This document shows positions 1 through 14,900 of a stretch of DNA of 64,000 bases, one piece after another; the stretch's first letter is position 1, and the number at the start of each line of letters is the position of its first letter. The stretch is from contig WPIO01000118.1 of NCBI GenBank assembly GCA_009760855.2, positions 312,001 to 376,000 on the forward strand. Direction: 5' to 3'. Position numbers and translations under genes: made by a program. The DNA is from Cristatella mucedo (taxonomy: Eukaryota; Bryozoa; Phylactolaemata; Cristatellidae). The notes under the pieces were generated by a model. That model was not told where the DNA came from and did not search any database. It worked only from the letters and a program-made list of their open reading frames with translations.

Positions 1-546
1 ACTGGCTACCAGTCAAGCAACGGATCGACTTCAAGGCTTTGTCGTTCACTTTTAGGTCAATTCATTCTTTGGCTCCAGCCTATCTCTCAGATCTACTCCC
101 CCACAAGGCCAAGCATCGTACCACCCGATTTTCGGAATCCAACAATTTACCAATACCTCGTACAAACCTCAAATCCTTTGGAGACCGTGCATTTGGTTCG
201 TATGCTCCCAAAGCCCGGAACTCCCTCCCGACTGGCGTCAGAACATCCCCTGACTTGACCACATTAAAAAAAAACTTAAAACAACTATTTATGACAGCAT
301 TTCGTGGGTCCCTGTGATTCGTCCTTCATGTGCTTATACGTGCTGGCACTGTGCATGCTGCCACTAACCACATTTGCATGCTGACCCTGTGCATGTCACC
401 CCTAACCACGTTGTTCATGTTGTTTATCAAGCATGATATTACTCACGATTCAATCGTGTTCCCTTTGTAGCAAATGTGAAGCACATAGAAAGAGATTAAG
501 CTCTCCCTGTGGGTGCATTATCAAGTGCATTATTATTATTATTATT
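1..546 (+). mobile_element. LINE family A, 3' part (L2/CR1-type)
   Basis: The 5' side is cut by the window edge. Bases 1-317 encode the C-terminal tail of a non-LTR reverse transcriptase protein: WLPVKQRIDFKAL, then HSLAPAYLSDLLPH, then FGDRAF, ending in TSPDLTTLKKNLK and a stop at 317. This conserved tail follows the reverse transcriptase in L2/CR1-type LINEs. The 3'UTR follows, with two diverged ~38-bp tandem units (about 341-415), then the terminal stem-loop (about 475-520) and a (TTA)n tail to 546. The frame is nearly intact but is only a 5'-truncated piece. Confidence 0.85.
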
Positions 547-750
547 GCTGCTCATGCATCCTGGCAGTAGTGGGCACACCTACCAGCAGAAGTTACTAGA
601 GTGCATGCAGAAGAAGTGGCAGAGTTCAGCCCTTACATTGGTTACATACACACGTGACAGAAAGAGCCAACGAGCAGGTGAGAGAGGCAGGGAAAGAGAG
701 AGACAAAGAGCCGAGAGAGTGCAGGTGCATGAGAGGAGAGCAATGAGAGA

Positions 751-2324
<1,574 letters not shown>

Positions 2325-2447
2325 CAGTCGGCAACGGCTGCAGTGGGCTAAACTAAGGACATTAATGAATCTACCGATAGTCAGGTAGCACTTATCAAGG
2401 AGTTCAGTGCCTCTATCACTCAAAATCCCCAACGGCAACAGGATCTT
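2325..2447 (-). CDS. candidate TFB2M-like exon 6
   Basis: A 123-nt stretch with a good acceptor (ccacttgcag) and a possible donor (CTG|gtattc), open in the phase 0 left by exon 5. It reads KILLPLGILSDRGTELLDKC and then an LTIGRFINVLSLAHC-type helix and strand. Similarity to the family here is weak, so the exon rests mainly on splice phase. Confidence 0.35.
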
Positions 2448-5400
2448 CTGCAAGTGGTAGTGTCTCATTGGTAATATGCACCTGCTCCCTCTAGACAGCA
2501 GCCATTTTACAAGTCTAGGTATGGGAGAACTTTACATGGGCGTGGGAGTACTCCAACTTCTTTCATTGAAAGGGTGTTTTGAAGGTTACTTTCGATTATA
2601 AAATGAAACAAAAAGTCGGAGTTGTTTTAGAGATTTGAAACTTTTGTTAGATAGCAGCATCCTAGCATCCTAATGCTAAGCTGATGCAATCTAGTGGCCT
2701 ACCAGTTAGCAAGGGGAAATTTGAACAGCTAAGGATCCGAAGGCCCTAGGAAAACAACCGGAAGCATTGCCAGCCGAGAATAAGTAATTCTGCTATGCTG
2801 GCAGTATGGACCAATGCTCCGACGACCAACTGAACGATAAAGGTGGCACACACTCACGGCAGAGCAAAGACGACAGAGATATAACAATGCAAAAGGCACT
2901 GGTGCAAGCAAAGTCATGAAGCTGGCTGGCTGAAAAGCATAGCCCTAAGTAGGTTTTAACGCAGAGCAGCTCCACAGCAGCGGCGGCAGCGAAAGCTACC
3001 TTCCAGCACCAGTCACTAATGACTAGGAAGCACTCGGTTCGGCCGCTCATGTACAGGCCTTCTCCGACAGGCGCCGTGTAGAGCAAGCGGGCAATATAGG
3101 CAGTTTCCTGTAGGACATTGTTGAAGACACCGAACAGCCGGAAGGGTGGTCGCTCTGGAATGCCAACATTTCAATATGGACCAACGCAGTGCATGGTAGC
3201 GAGCCACTCGTAAGCTCTCGCTGGGTACAGTGTGATGATAGTCATTAGCCATCGCATACAAAGAGACCTCCCTCTACTGCCTCCCAGTGCCTGCAGTGGG
3301 GGCGAGTCAGCATCGATCGAAGTGCAGGGTCTTCCAACCCCCCCCCTCCCCTCCCCTACACTGATGATGCTACCAAAAGACGCTGCCAACTCGACTAAGC
3401 TTCTGCGTCTGTTCTAGATTCATAACTACCAGCGATCCATGAAATAAAGCTTTTGCGACTAAGCATGCCAAATTTGTGCACAGTTATGAGCAGCACTGCA
3501 CAAATCCCTGCAAATGTGAAACATGGATTATACAAGCTTCAGCAGCTAGCAGACCCAGGTGCAACACACTGGGCCGTGATAGCCCACAAGGTAAGGTGCT
3601 TGCTCTTCACGACCGAGGTCGTGTGTTGGAATCCTGCAGTTCGGCGATCCTTTATTGCCAACTTCATGTAGTGGTGATAGCCGATAAGGTTCCTCTGCCG
3701 ATATATAAGTGAGGCTTTTAATCAGCTACATTTTTTTAACTTATGAGGCTTTACGAGCATCTATCAATTGATAATTTAGCTAAATTAATAAGTTTATTTA
3801 TATTTATTTTTTATATCAGTACCGATTGCTTTGATTTCTGCTGAAGAAATTTTAGTGGCTTGCAGGTACTGTGCGTAGCTATCTTTCTGTGGTTGTCCAA
3901 CTCCGCTGTCTATTCCACAATTACGGTTCAGCACATATAATGTGCCTCGAAAGAGATTTGGTTCTCTTAGGGTACAGTATAAATGTCTTATTAACGACAC
4001 TAATATTTTTATTACGTGTACATTGAGCAATGCAGGTTCATTTAAAGAACGACTTCACACATTTTGAATACCTTCATATACCGGCAGGTCTGCCTATTTT
4101 CAGCGCGGTCATTGGGCACAAATGGGCTCATGCTTGACCTCTTCCAACCAATCTGCTCGAATGCACAAGCGTGTTTTAGTCGAAACTGGGCCCCCAAGCT
4201 GAAACGGTTGCACGGCAGCGACCGGAGACAACCACATCTGCCACTCGACCTACGAAGGTTCAAGCAAGCAGGAGAACTCCCAACAAGTGGCACGGGCTTC
4301 AGCAAAGGTTGGCACCCCTGAATGGCAGAATGCATGAATGGCCAACATAGCGGTTGTGAGTAAAACAGTTATTTCAAAATGCAAGAAGACAAAAGACCGC
4401 CTGCTGTGGAACTCAGCTCTGAAAGAACTTTGGTTCAGGAACTGATCAATGCAACTTCTGGTTTAGAAGTCACACGCCCAACCAATCGAGCTATTGAGAC
4501 TGCCATTCCACGACACTCAGCACTGGGTCTACATTCACCATAAATGAAAAGACTGCAAGGCAGGCCAAGAACTTAAGCAGGAGGGCAAGGTCATGGCACA
4601 AGCAGCAAAAACCAACAGGCCCCACCTCTGGGCACAGGTTCGCCGTCAGCCAAGACAGGAGACACTGATGAGGCTAGTCAAACAGACATAAAGTGGGGGT
4701 CTTGAATAGACTGAAGGATATGGCAATAAAGCTACAGTTGGCATGCTGGAAAAAAGACAGATTTTATGGCAGTCGATTACTAGCATGCCAAAAACAGACT
4801 TTCAACAAAAAGCATTACAATATCTACAAGTAAAGCCGCGGAACTCTTATCAAGAAAATTGACATGCTTTTTGACAGCTAGTCAGGCTTTTCAGGCAACG
4901 ATGGCTCGGCCTTCAAAGTTGATCAAGGGACTACGGCTGCATTCCCCTTTGCCGACCCAGAAGAAGGTGCCTGATTGTGAGCTTCCTTCAGTCTCCACTA
5001 AGAGTGACAGACGTAGGAAAGATGCATTTAGGTGTCACCTTCCGCAGCTGCCTAAATTTTGAAAGCTTCGTTAAGAAGACTGCTTCCTCAGCTAGCCATC
5101 ACGTCTGATCTAAGATTAGGAACTGTCTTCCAGGGGAGCTTGCACAGAATTTAACTAGCTCCATAGTTCTAGATTATTGTAATTACTTTTTGGCTGGGCT
5201 ACCAAAAAAGCCACTAGGCCACCGAAGCTGATTATGAATATGGCTGCAAGGCTAATCTCCAAGTTCCAGAGGTTTGAGCACGTGTCTCCTTTCCTAAAAG
5301 AGCTAGGTTGGATGCCGGTTGATCAACGAATACAGAGCAAAGTTCTTGCAAACTCAATCTCTTTCTAGGCGCTTTACATTAGCTGCAAAGCGAAACGGCG

Positions 5401-8400
5401 AGTAATATCATGCTCGATAAACATGAATAATATGGTTAGGGGTGACATGCACCGGGTCAGCATGCAAGTGTGGTTAGTGGCAGCATGCACAGTGTCACCA
5501 CGCATAAGCACACGAAGGACGAATCACAGGGACCCACTAAATGCTGTCCTAAATAGGTGTTTTTAAGTTCTTTTTAAATGTGGTCAAGTCAGGGGATGTT
5601 CTGACGCAAGTCAGGAGGGAGCTCCAGGCTTTGGGAGCATACAAACTAAATGTACGGTCTCCAAAGGACTTGAGGTTTGTACGAGGTATTGGTAAACTGT
5701 TGGATTCCAAAAAGCTGGTGGTACGATGATTGGCCTGGTGGGGGAGTAGATCTGAGAGATAGGCTGGAGCCAAAGAATGAAGTGACCTAAAAGTGAGCGA
5801 CAAAGCCTTGAAGTCGATCCGTTGCTTGACTGGTAGCCAGTACAGGTCGGCGAGAAGTGGAGTAATGTGGCAACTGCAACGCTCACGACAGACAAGCCTA
5901 GCTGCAGAGTTTTGCACCAGCTGCAATCGCCTGATTGCACATGCCGGTAGGCCAGCAAGCAGTGAGTTACAGAAGTCAAGACAGGATGCCACAAATGCAT
6001 GGACCAACTTAGGCGCGGTATCCTTATCTAAACAAGCCCGAATTTTAGCAATGTTATGAAGCTGAAAGTAGGCACACTTGACTGCGGAGCTGATGTGGTC
6101 GTCTAAAGAGAGGTCACTTTGGAACATGACACCTAGATTTCGTGCTGATTCAACAGAAATATGCTGGCAGAACCAATTTTGAGGGTCAGCCTTTCAAATT
6201 TCTGAATCACACTGGGTTTGCCCATAACTAGCAAGTTAGTTTTATCATCGCTTGGTTTTAGAAAATTTGCTGCCATCCATGTGCAGATGTCATGAATACA
6301 TGCAGCAAGTGAGTTGAGAGAATTCGAGGTGCTCTAAGACTGGGAGGGATCAAAGCAAAGGTACATTTACGAGTCCATTTGTGAATGGCGAAGATGGCTA
6401 ACCAGGCCAGGGCATGCTATAGCATGAACTCAATCAATAGCCCTAAGAACAATAACTAACCAGTGAGAAGGAAGACTAGAACTGCTATTATGGCATCTAT
6501 CGTGGCAGCATTAATTCCTTTGATCCACAGTGGGTAGTGAGGGGGATGGATGATTCGTCGACATCACCTCAGTATATGCAGTGAGTGGACACGAGAAGAC
6601 CTCACGAGTAACATAACTGCAGTCAGAATTGCTTTCAGACTCGGAGCCAAACAGATCTGAACGGTACGACTCATTTGCATATTCAAGTAAGTGCTCCAAA
6701 CTAGGAATTGCCTATGTCGTTACTTAATGAGAGTGGGCAGCAGACGTGGTTGCTGAACAGGTTGTATCTCCGTCATGTATGTATCTCCGTCAGTAACTCC
6801 ACAAAGTCATAAAGACCATGTGGGTGTCACGCAGGAGAGTTTTGTATAGCGCACTCACAGCCTAAGCGGCTTTCGGTATGCATTCGGTAGCCAACAGACT
6901 TCGTCTCACGCAACAAAGAGAAAGTGGGAAGCATAGCAGAGTTAGGAGAGCAGTTGAGGTAGTGAGTAGCAAAGAAGTAGCAGTTCAGGACTGCTGAAAA
7001 AGATGTGCCATAGTCGGCAGTTGGAGAGTAGATGTCGTTGCGTAAGAATTGTGGAAGCGAGTTCCACAGTCTAGGACCTGCAGAGCTAAAGCTTCTGTCG
7101 CCAACTGTCTTTAAGCGGAGGAATGGGACAGCTAATTTATTGTCCACACAGGACCTGAGGGCGCGAACAGGTTGAAACTGATGTAGCAGTTCAGCTAGGT
7201 ACGAAGGAGCCAAGCCGTGGCGGGCCTTGTGGGTCAGGTTGCGCAAACCGTGAAACTATTCTTCAGTCGATTTGCAAGCCCCAAGCTGCAGAGCTGGCTG
7301 TACAACATTTGCATGATCGTGCAAATTTTGCACTTGCTGCACACATCCGTCTGTAGCTTACTACTTCAACGGTACGCAGTTCTCATACATTTGCCTCATT
7401 ATATGTGACATATACAGCTGGTCACTGAGTGTGTAATGACAGCCCTACAGATTCGACTGGTCTATAAAAAGTGCTCGAGTTGCTGAGCTGGACGCTGAGA
7501 GAATAAAAGTGTACACACAATTTACACCAAAGCATCCGTGAGTATAGCCCTAAAGCATCTGCGAGCTGGGACCGGATAAAAAGAAGAACATGTCTTGTCG
7601 ACGACCCTCCAATCTAAGGTCTCTGATGCTTGAAGCTAACCTCCTAGCTACTCACCGACGATTTCAACAGACCCGGATGCACGAGAGTCACTGCTCAGAC
7701 ACTGCTCAAGTGTGGTGGCAGCCACCTACCAGTGGTCCAAGGGACCTCGGTGGCAGGGTTTCTTAGTTCTGGTATAGGACTGCCGGTGGCATCCGTGATG
7801 AAGTGGTAGGAAGGGCCGAGCGTGCCAGCAGACATGATGTTGCACCAGTAGGTCTGCAGCTTCTGCTCACCATACTTGTTCTGCAGGTCCTACGGCACAT
7901 GACAGGCAGTGCAGAATGGCCATACTGCCAGCCTAAACAGAGTGCAGCAAGACAAAAAACCTCGATGCAGAATGTCGTCACTGGTTACAACATGTGTTAA
8001 CTGCAGACAATGACAAGTAAGACACGGGATAGTGATTTAAAGACAGGTAGACAGCTAAAAGAGTTGACGAGGAAGGGAGGGAGAGAAGACATGATGAGAG
8101 AGGTAAAGAAAAGGAAGATGGAGGGAGGAGAGAGAGAGGAGGTAGGATGCAAGGAGGAAACAACTATTATAATAGTAATATGCTGCTTGTATAGCACTCC
8201 AAGAGATCTTATCGAGGCGTTTTAAACTCACTGCAAGAGAAAACAATACCTCAGGGTTAGAGAAGTGTTCGGTATCAAGCATGCAAAGGTGAATAATAAT
8301 AATGATATTACATTTGATAAAGCACCCTCAGAGAACTAAACCTCCTTCTAGGCACTTAACAATTGCTGCAAAAAAAGCACGATCAAATGGTTAGGGGTAG

Positions 8401-9076
8401 CATGCTTAATAAACTACAAGAACAACATGGTTAGGAGTGATACATGGGGGCAGCATACAAGTGTGTTTAGTGGCAACATGCAACAGTGTCAGCACGCATA
8501 AGCACATAAAGGACGAATCACAGGGACCTACTAAATGCTGTAATAAATAGACACGTTTTTAGTTTCTTTTTAAATGTGGACAAGCCAGGAGGTGCAGTGA
8601 CAATGTCGGGAGCGAGCTCCAGGCTTTGGGAGCATACGAACTAAAGGCACGGTCTCCAAAGGATTTGAGGTTTGTATGAGGTACAGTTAAACAGTTAGAT
8701 TCCCAAAAGTGGGCGGAACGATGCTTAACCAGGTGGGGGAGTAGATCTGAATCAGTGTAATGCTTAGGCCAGCATGCTCAAGCAATCATGAGGACAATAA
8801 TGACATTGGATAATGAGACCTCTGGCTTGTAACAGGCACTGAATAGTGCATACGTTTGCCCACAAACCAGACAAGGCAACACAACAGAAAAGTTTAAGGA
8901 GGAGAAAACAGAAAGAAAAGCTGAGAGATAAGAAAGGAAGAGCTAGATGAGAAGGAAGAGAGTAAGGAAGGGAGGAGGAGAGAAGGCGAGTGGAGAGGAG
9001 AGGATAAGGTAGATGGATAGATAGGTAGACAGAGTGACAGAGAAATAGTCAAGAGATAAGGACAAAGACAGAAAGA

Positions 9077-9135
<59 letters not shown>

Positions 9136-11887
9136 GAAAGGCAATCACGTTACCATAGTACGAACATTGTGTAAACATTAATGACTTTAGATGACTGCCT
9201 TCGATCTTGATTAAATTACAATTTAGGATTGTACAATTGTAGGTCCAGGAGGGCCAAAAAAAAGATGCATGCCTGTGAGGTAGTAATGCTCAACTATCAT
9301 CCAATCATCAAGCTATCCGCACAAAGTTGAATGTGTCACGGCTGCTGCCAGGCTATGCTAGAGCTGCCATCATCAGCAGCAAAAAAACATCGGCTGGGCA
9401 ACACAATGAGCATAGGCACGTGTTTCCTTTCAACACTCGAGATGATCCAAGGATTATCAAAGGCGTATACAGAGCAAGCATAGCTTAGCATGATAGGAGC
9501 TTTGAAATACTGAATCCATAAACATGCGCCAGCATCTGGTTACACTCATTGCACTGCCTACACACTGTTCGGCAGTAATGTTGTGCTCCCACGTGGGTAG
9601 CTCATAGGAAATGCATCGGTACTCAAGCAGCCTGTCTGTGTCGCCAGGACAGACTATGGAAACTCACCTTCAAATACTTAAACCATTGCTTCGAGTCGCT
9701 CATGGCAATCACTTTATGTGCCCCTGCATCGAGTGAAGCTTTCACTAAATGACCAAGCCCTGCAACAGAATACCACTAATGCATTTATCAAGCACTGGGC
9801 AAAAACCGCCGAGATTGTGCAAGCAGCCGAGGGTGGCACACACCCAATTGCACTGAGAAACACGAGAGCACACACTGCAGAAACTACTAGCTGAAAAAGA
9901 GATATGAGGCCGCGCTGACCAGGCAACTATTTGTTAATCGCATCACTACCATAGCAGAGCAGCTGCGTTGCTGCTTTTATTCTCGATGGCAGCTGGTGCA
10001 TGGCAGGTGGTGACCATCGACGATTGAATCGACTATGCACTGCATCAATGACATGCCACTAAAAAATGCAATTCCATTTATATAGTGCTCCCAGACAATT
10101 TGTTATGGAACACACAGTTATGCATAAAACCAACATACCAAGAATTCTTTGCCATAAGCTGTTGTCGAATGTATTAGCATTGCTGAAGAAGCTATTTTTA
10201 ATACTCGGAGATGAACTCTTCCAATGAAGCAGCTGATGGCAAAGTAGGCTGAGTGCACAATGGCTGAGTGTGGCACACCAGCAAGTCTCAGGTTCTCAGC
10301 CTAAGGCCTGCCAAAGACCGTGACTAGCGACTAGACCGATTCTGACTGATTGAGCGCATTTGCTTGCCTAGAGAAATGTAGAAACATCCACTTTCTCACT
10401 CATCTTATCACTGATTGTTGGGACTTCTGGCTGGTTTGCCATCTCAACATTAGCACAACTGGCTATCATTCACCTGAACAATCACGATGCTGCTGAATAA
10501 ATGAGGTGAGACTTCTACGACATTTCTTCACCAGCCCGCTGTTAGCTACTAATGGTCGTTCATTCGAACTGGTAAATTAGGTCATATGGATGTCCCCACA
10601 AATGTCACTAAGCAGTCATAAAAAAAAATTGTGATGAGAATGCTATGACCTTTGGGCTACCCTGAAGTAATTTTTTGCCTAATCACAGCCCAAGCACTAT
10701 TCCAGTCACACTGAGGTGGGCACACGGTGCTGCATTTATCTGTTTAACAGTAAGCGATTTCAACAAGCACAGCCAATTTAGGAACGAACAGACAATAATA
10801 ATGCAGCTCTGAGCAAGATGGGAGCTTATTGTAGCATTCAGATCATCTTTCTCATCATCGTGAATGCAAAAGCATACCTGGATTGCCGAGGATGAGAGTT
10901 ACATCATCTGAGAAAACGCCGGCATTTCGAAGACTTTTGACAGCCATTTCTGCAAAGCATTATTGACAAACATAGCAATGGTAAAGCCACATAAAGTACC
11001 TTCAATCATGATTACACATCCCAATATCACCCAAAACTTACAAAAACCAATCCACCATATTTAGTGAATCCTGTGCGTGCGTGCGCGAGTGCACACACGC
11101 ACGCACACACTAAAAACTCCCCAATGCGCAAACGGTCACTTGCTGGCATCCAGAGTAGTGCAAAAGATGAGCATGGAAAAAGGCAAGATTAGAAGGACAT
11201 TTAGAAGGTACCTTTTCTATATAGAGACTTACGGGGAAGTTGTGAATCGTCCATCAATTCTGGACTTGCAAGCTACCCAAGTCTGCTAGGCGCAGATGCT
11301 TTGACACATCATTCATCGACAAGACCATGAGAATAAACGGTTATTAGTTCATAAAGCCACGGACGGCAGCACGAAAGCACCACAACTATTTAATAGCTGT
11401 TTTGTTTAATACTGATTAAGGCTTTAATGTCTGCCACAGAGTTCACCTTAGTGGTGATTTATTAAGTATTTTATAACACCATATAAGTGAACCAAATCTC
11501 AGTCTAGGCACTTCATAAAGGCTCAACAAAGTATATCAAAGATTAATAATACGCAAGTAATAGCAGATAACCGCACGATAGCAACGAAGCTGCCGCATGA
11601 ATGATAAGCATGCTGTCTGGTAAATGATAATAGCACACAAAATTGTAGCATGCACAAGCAAATAATGGACTATTGAAATTGTTGAAGCGTTTGATGCGAG
11701 GAACATGTTTTTACTTTTCCTTTACATGCCGTGAAGTCAGGGTTGTCGGGCTGTCAGTCTGTAGCGATTTCCAAACCTCAAGTGAACAGAAACGTATTGC
11801 ACACCCTCTAACAAAGGATTGGCAGTTGGCTATACGCACAGCTAAACGACTAAACTCAGAGGAGCAGGTGGTGTGTGTGTGGGATAT

Positions 11888-11981
<94 letters not shown>

Positions 11982-14900
11982 AGTTCCAAAAGGCAAGCCA
12001 GAACGAGAATGACTAGACAACTAGTTATAATTCAGTTTGATAAAGAATAACCAACAGTCGAAGTATTAGGCATCAAAAGCTTTTGGGGACCACCAGCAAC
12101 CTTTACTGATAGCACAAATGCTCATTAGAGCCACGACCCTGAGGCAGCCATACCTGCCATAGGTATAACAGTATGCTCAACTTAAAAGCAGGAGGGCACC
12201 ATGGCTTCCGAGTCAGTCACAGCTCCAGATCAGATAGATTTTGCCTGAATCAGATATGATCACCAACCAAGAGTCCAATAGATCGGCCTCTGCAGAATCT
12301 GCTACTCCTTCCTATTCTCTGATGTTGGCCTGTCCTCCAATGCAACTATCCACAGGAAAATGCCAATTCTGCATGAACATAGGCAATGTGGGTCAAATAA
12401 TCGTTACTTTTGAATGCTCGGAAATATTGTTAAGAGCACTGATCATGAATAATTGGCCAAACGTTGCTCCGTAAGCCAGGCACGTATAGACCGACATCAG
12501 CAACTGCAACTATGCAATGAAGCCGAGTCCAGATCCAGCTATCTGACTTAACCAGTCACGTGATAGCTTCCACGTGGATCAATAATCTACCATTGTTTGT
12601 CTACAAAATAAATACTAGCTGATTTAACAGCCTCATTTGTATAGCAGCAGAAGAGCCTAAACGGCTATCACCACCGCTTACAGCTGGCTACAAAGAATCG
12701 CTTACTGCAGGATTCAAACCCACGAGCTCGGTCGTGAAGAGTGAGCACCCCCAAAGCAGCCCCTTAGCTTTATGCTACGTACTCAGCTAGGACGCTTTCT
12801 TGGCCACTCGCCGTAAGTTTTTCTCTTCCTAAAGTCTATGACACAAACGCTTTGGTCGGTTGAAGATTTGCCCACCTTTCTGTACAAAGGCTATTGCTCT
12901 TCCATCAATATGTACTGTAAATTAGATTAATGAATCAGTTGAATTTTAGTTTTACCCTTTGGAACCATTCTTCATTCAGTCCCATGGTTAAACCCTGCTG
13001 GCCAGTAACTTGGTTAACGAGAAATGTCAAGAAAATACATATACAATTTTCCGACAATCGAATATGTGTATAGAGTACTTTTCGAAAAATAAATATGTTA
13101 GAACTGGGATCGAAAGTTCTGACGACTTCCGCATAAAAGGAAAAATGGATATGAAAACCATGCCTAACCCGGATGTAAACCGAAAGCAAAAAATCTACAA
13201 ATAAAGATTACCGATCTGCATCATATGTGACGTGTATCCCAACTTGTTGAACCTTGGTAGATCAAGATACATGCTTGAAGTTTGTTGAGTTGCATTCTTG
13301 TGTCTTTTATACAGCTCCATTTCCAGAGTAAGTTGGTGCCTTGTAAATTCCATAACTTGGCTAATACTTCACATACCGGAGTGCAATTTGAAATGCCAGT
13401 TCAGCTCTGCTTTCTTCAAACTAGGCAATACAAATTTCTGATTTCGGCTGGACACATTTTGCTCTATATGTCCACGATTACGGAAAAGCTCCATGACATT
13501 TGATGACACAACGGCCAATTAATAATAATAACAATAATAATTATAATAATGCATTTGATATAGCGCCCTCAGAGAACTAAACCTCTTTCTAGGCACTTTA
13601 CATTTGCTGCAAGGGAAGCACGATCGAATAGTGGTAGCATGCTCAATAAACAGCACGAATAACATGTTCACGGACGTAGGAAATGCTGTGAGAAACAGGT
13701 GCGTTTTTAGCTTTTTTTTAAATGCCACCAAGTTGGGGGATGTCGTCACGTCAGCCGGGAGTGGGGGTTTAAGCTTTGGGAGCTTCTAAAGTAAAGGCAC
13801 GGTCTCCAAAGAATTTGAGGTTAGTTTGAGGCACAGGTAAAGAAACGACTTGAGTTAAAAGAGCAATGGTAAGATACCTAGCCTGATTAGGGAAAATAGT
13901 TCTGATGTAGGCTGGAGAAAAAGAATGAAGGGACTTATTAGTGAGCATCAAAATCCTAAAGTCGATTTGCTGCACTATGGGGAGCCAGTGCAGGTCGGGT
14001 GCAAAGTGGTGTCATTTGGCAACTGTGCCGTCCATGACAGACAAGCCTAGCTGCTGAGTTTTGCGCTAAAGAGTGCCTCATTGCAAATATTGAAGTTGAA
14101 TAATCATAACAACAATAAAACATCTAGACAGCACCATTAAGAGAAAACCAATATTTTTACAAGCACTTTTTATTTGCTAAAAAGGAAGCATATCGATCGA
14201 TTAGTCCCAATGTCCACGGTTTCAGAACACATAGGTACACAAAGGTCAATACACTCAGACGTTGTTGAACTGGTAGGAACTAGCTTCGTTTTGATCCGTC
14301 AAATCCGGAGATGACATGACCTCAGTGGTAGTGAGTTCCAGACTTTAGGAGCATAGTACTTAAAGGCAGTCTCTAAGGGATTTGAACTTGGCTAGGGGGA
14401 CAACCAAACGAGCAGTCAGAAGAGCAAGGTGGGGTGAGCCTGGAGGCCTGATGAGAAAGCAATTCAAAAGGCATGCCAGAGTAAGAGTAATGAGGGGACC
14501 CAAAGATTAGTGACATAATCTTAAATATAATTCATTTACTCAATTCGAACAGCTGCTAGACTGGGGGCTGCATACACAGCCGGCACGTGTCACGAACCAT
14601 CGTGGAATGATGCCGTTGTGCCACATACGGCCAAGGAACGACTGGAGCACTTCAGTGGCATTCGGTGCAGCTTGACGAAGGTCCCGGTTGGGTGAGCCAG
14701 GCCAGGAGAGCAGATCCCCCTAGTGACCGACAGAAGCACTCCTCTCCCCCCCACTCCCTGTAAGTGGCAGCTAAGGCTGACATGGACCTGCTCGTTCCAG
14801 CATCAAGTGGCACAGTGAGAAAAGCGAGCAGTGGCCTCTGGGTCTTAGCCCAAGGGTAAGATCCTCGCTCTCCACACCCCAGGTCGTGGGCTCGAGTCCT

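Noticed and set aside
4042-4335. Pair of opposing ~90-codon frames
   Set aside because: They mirror each other, lie in an intron, have no matching splice phase and no domain.
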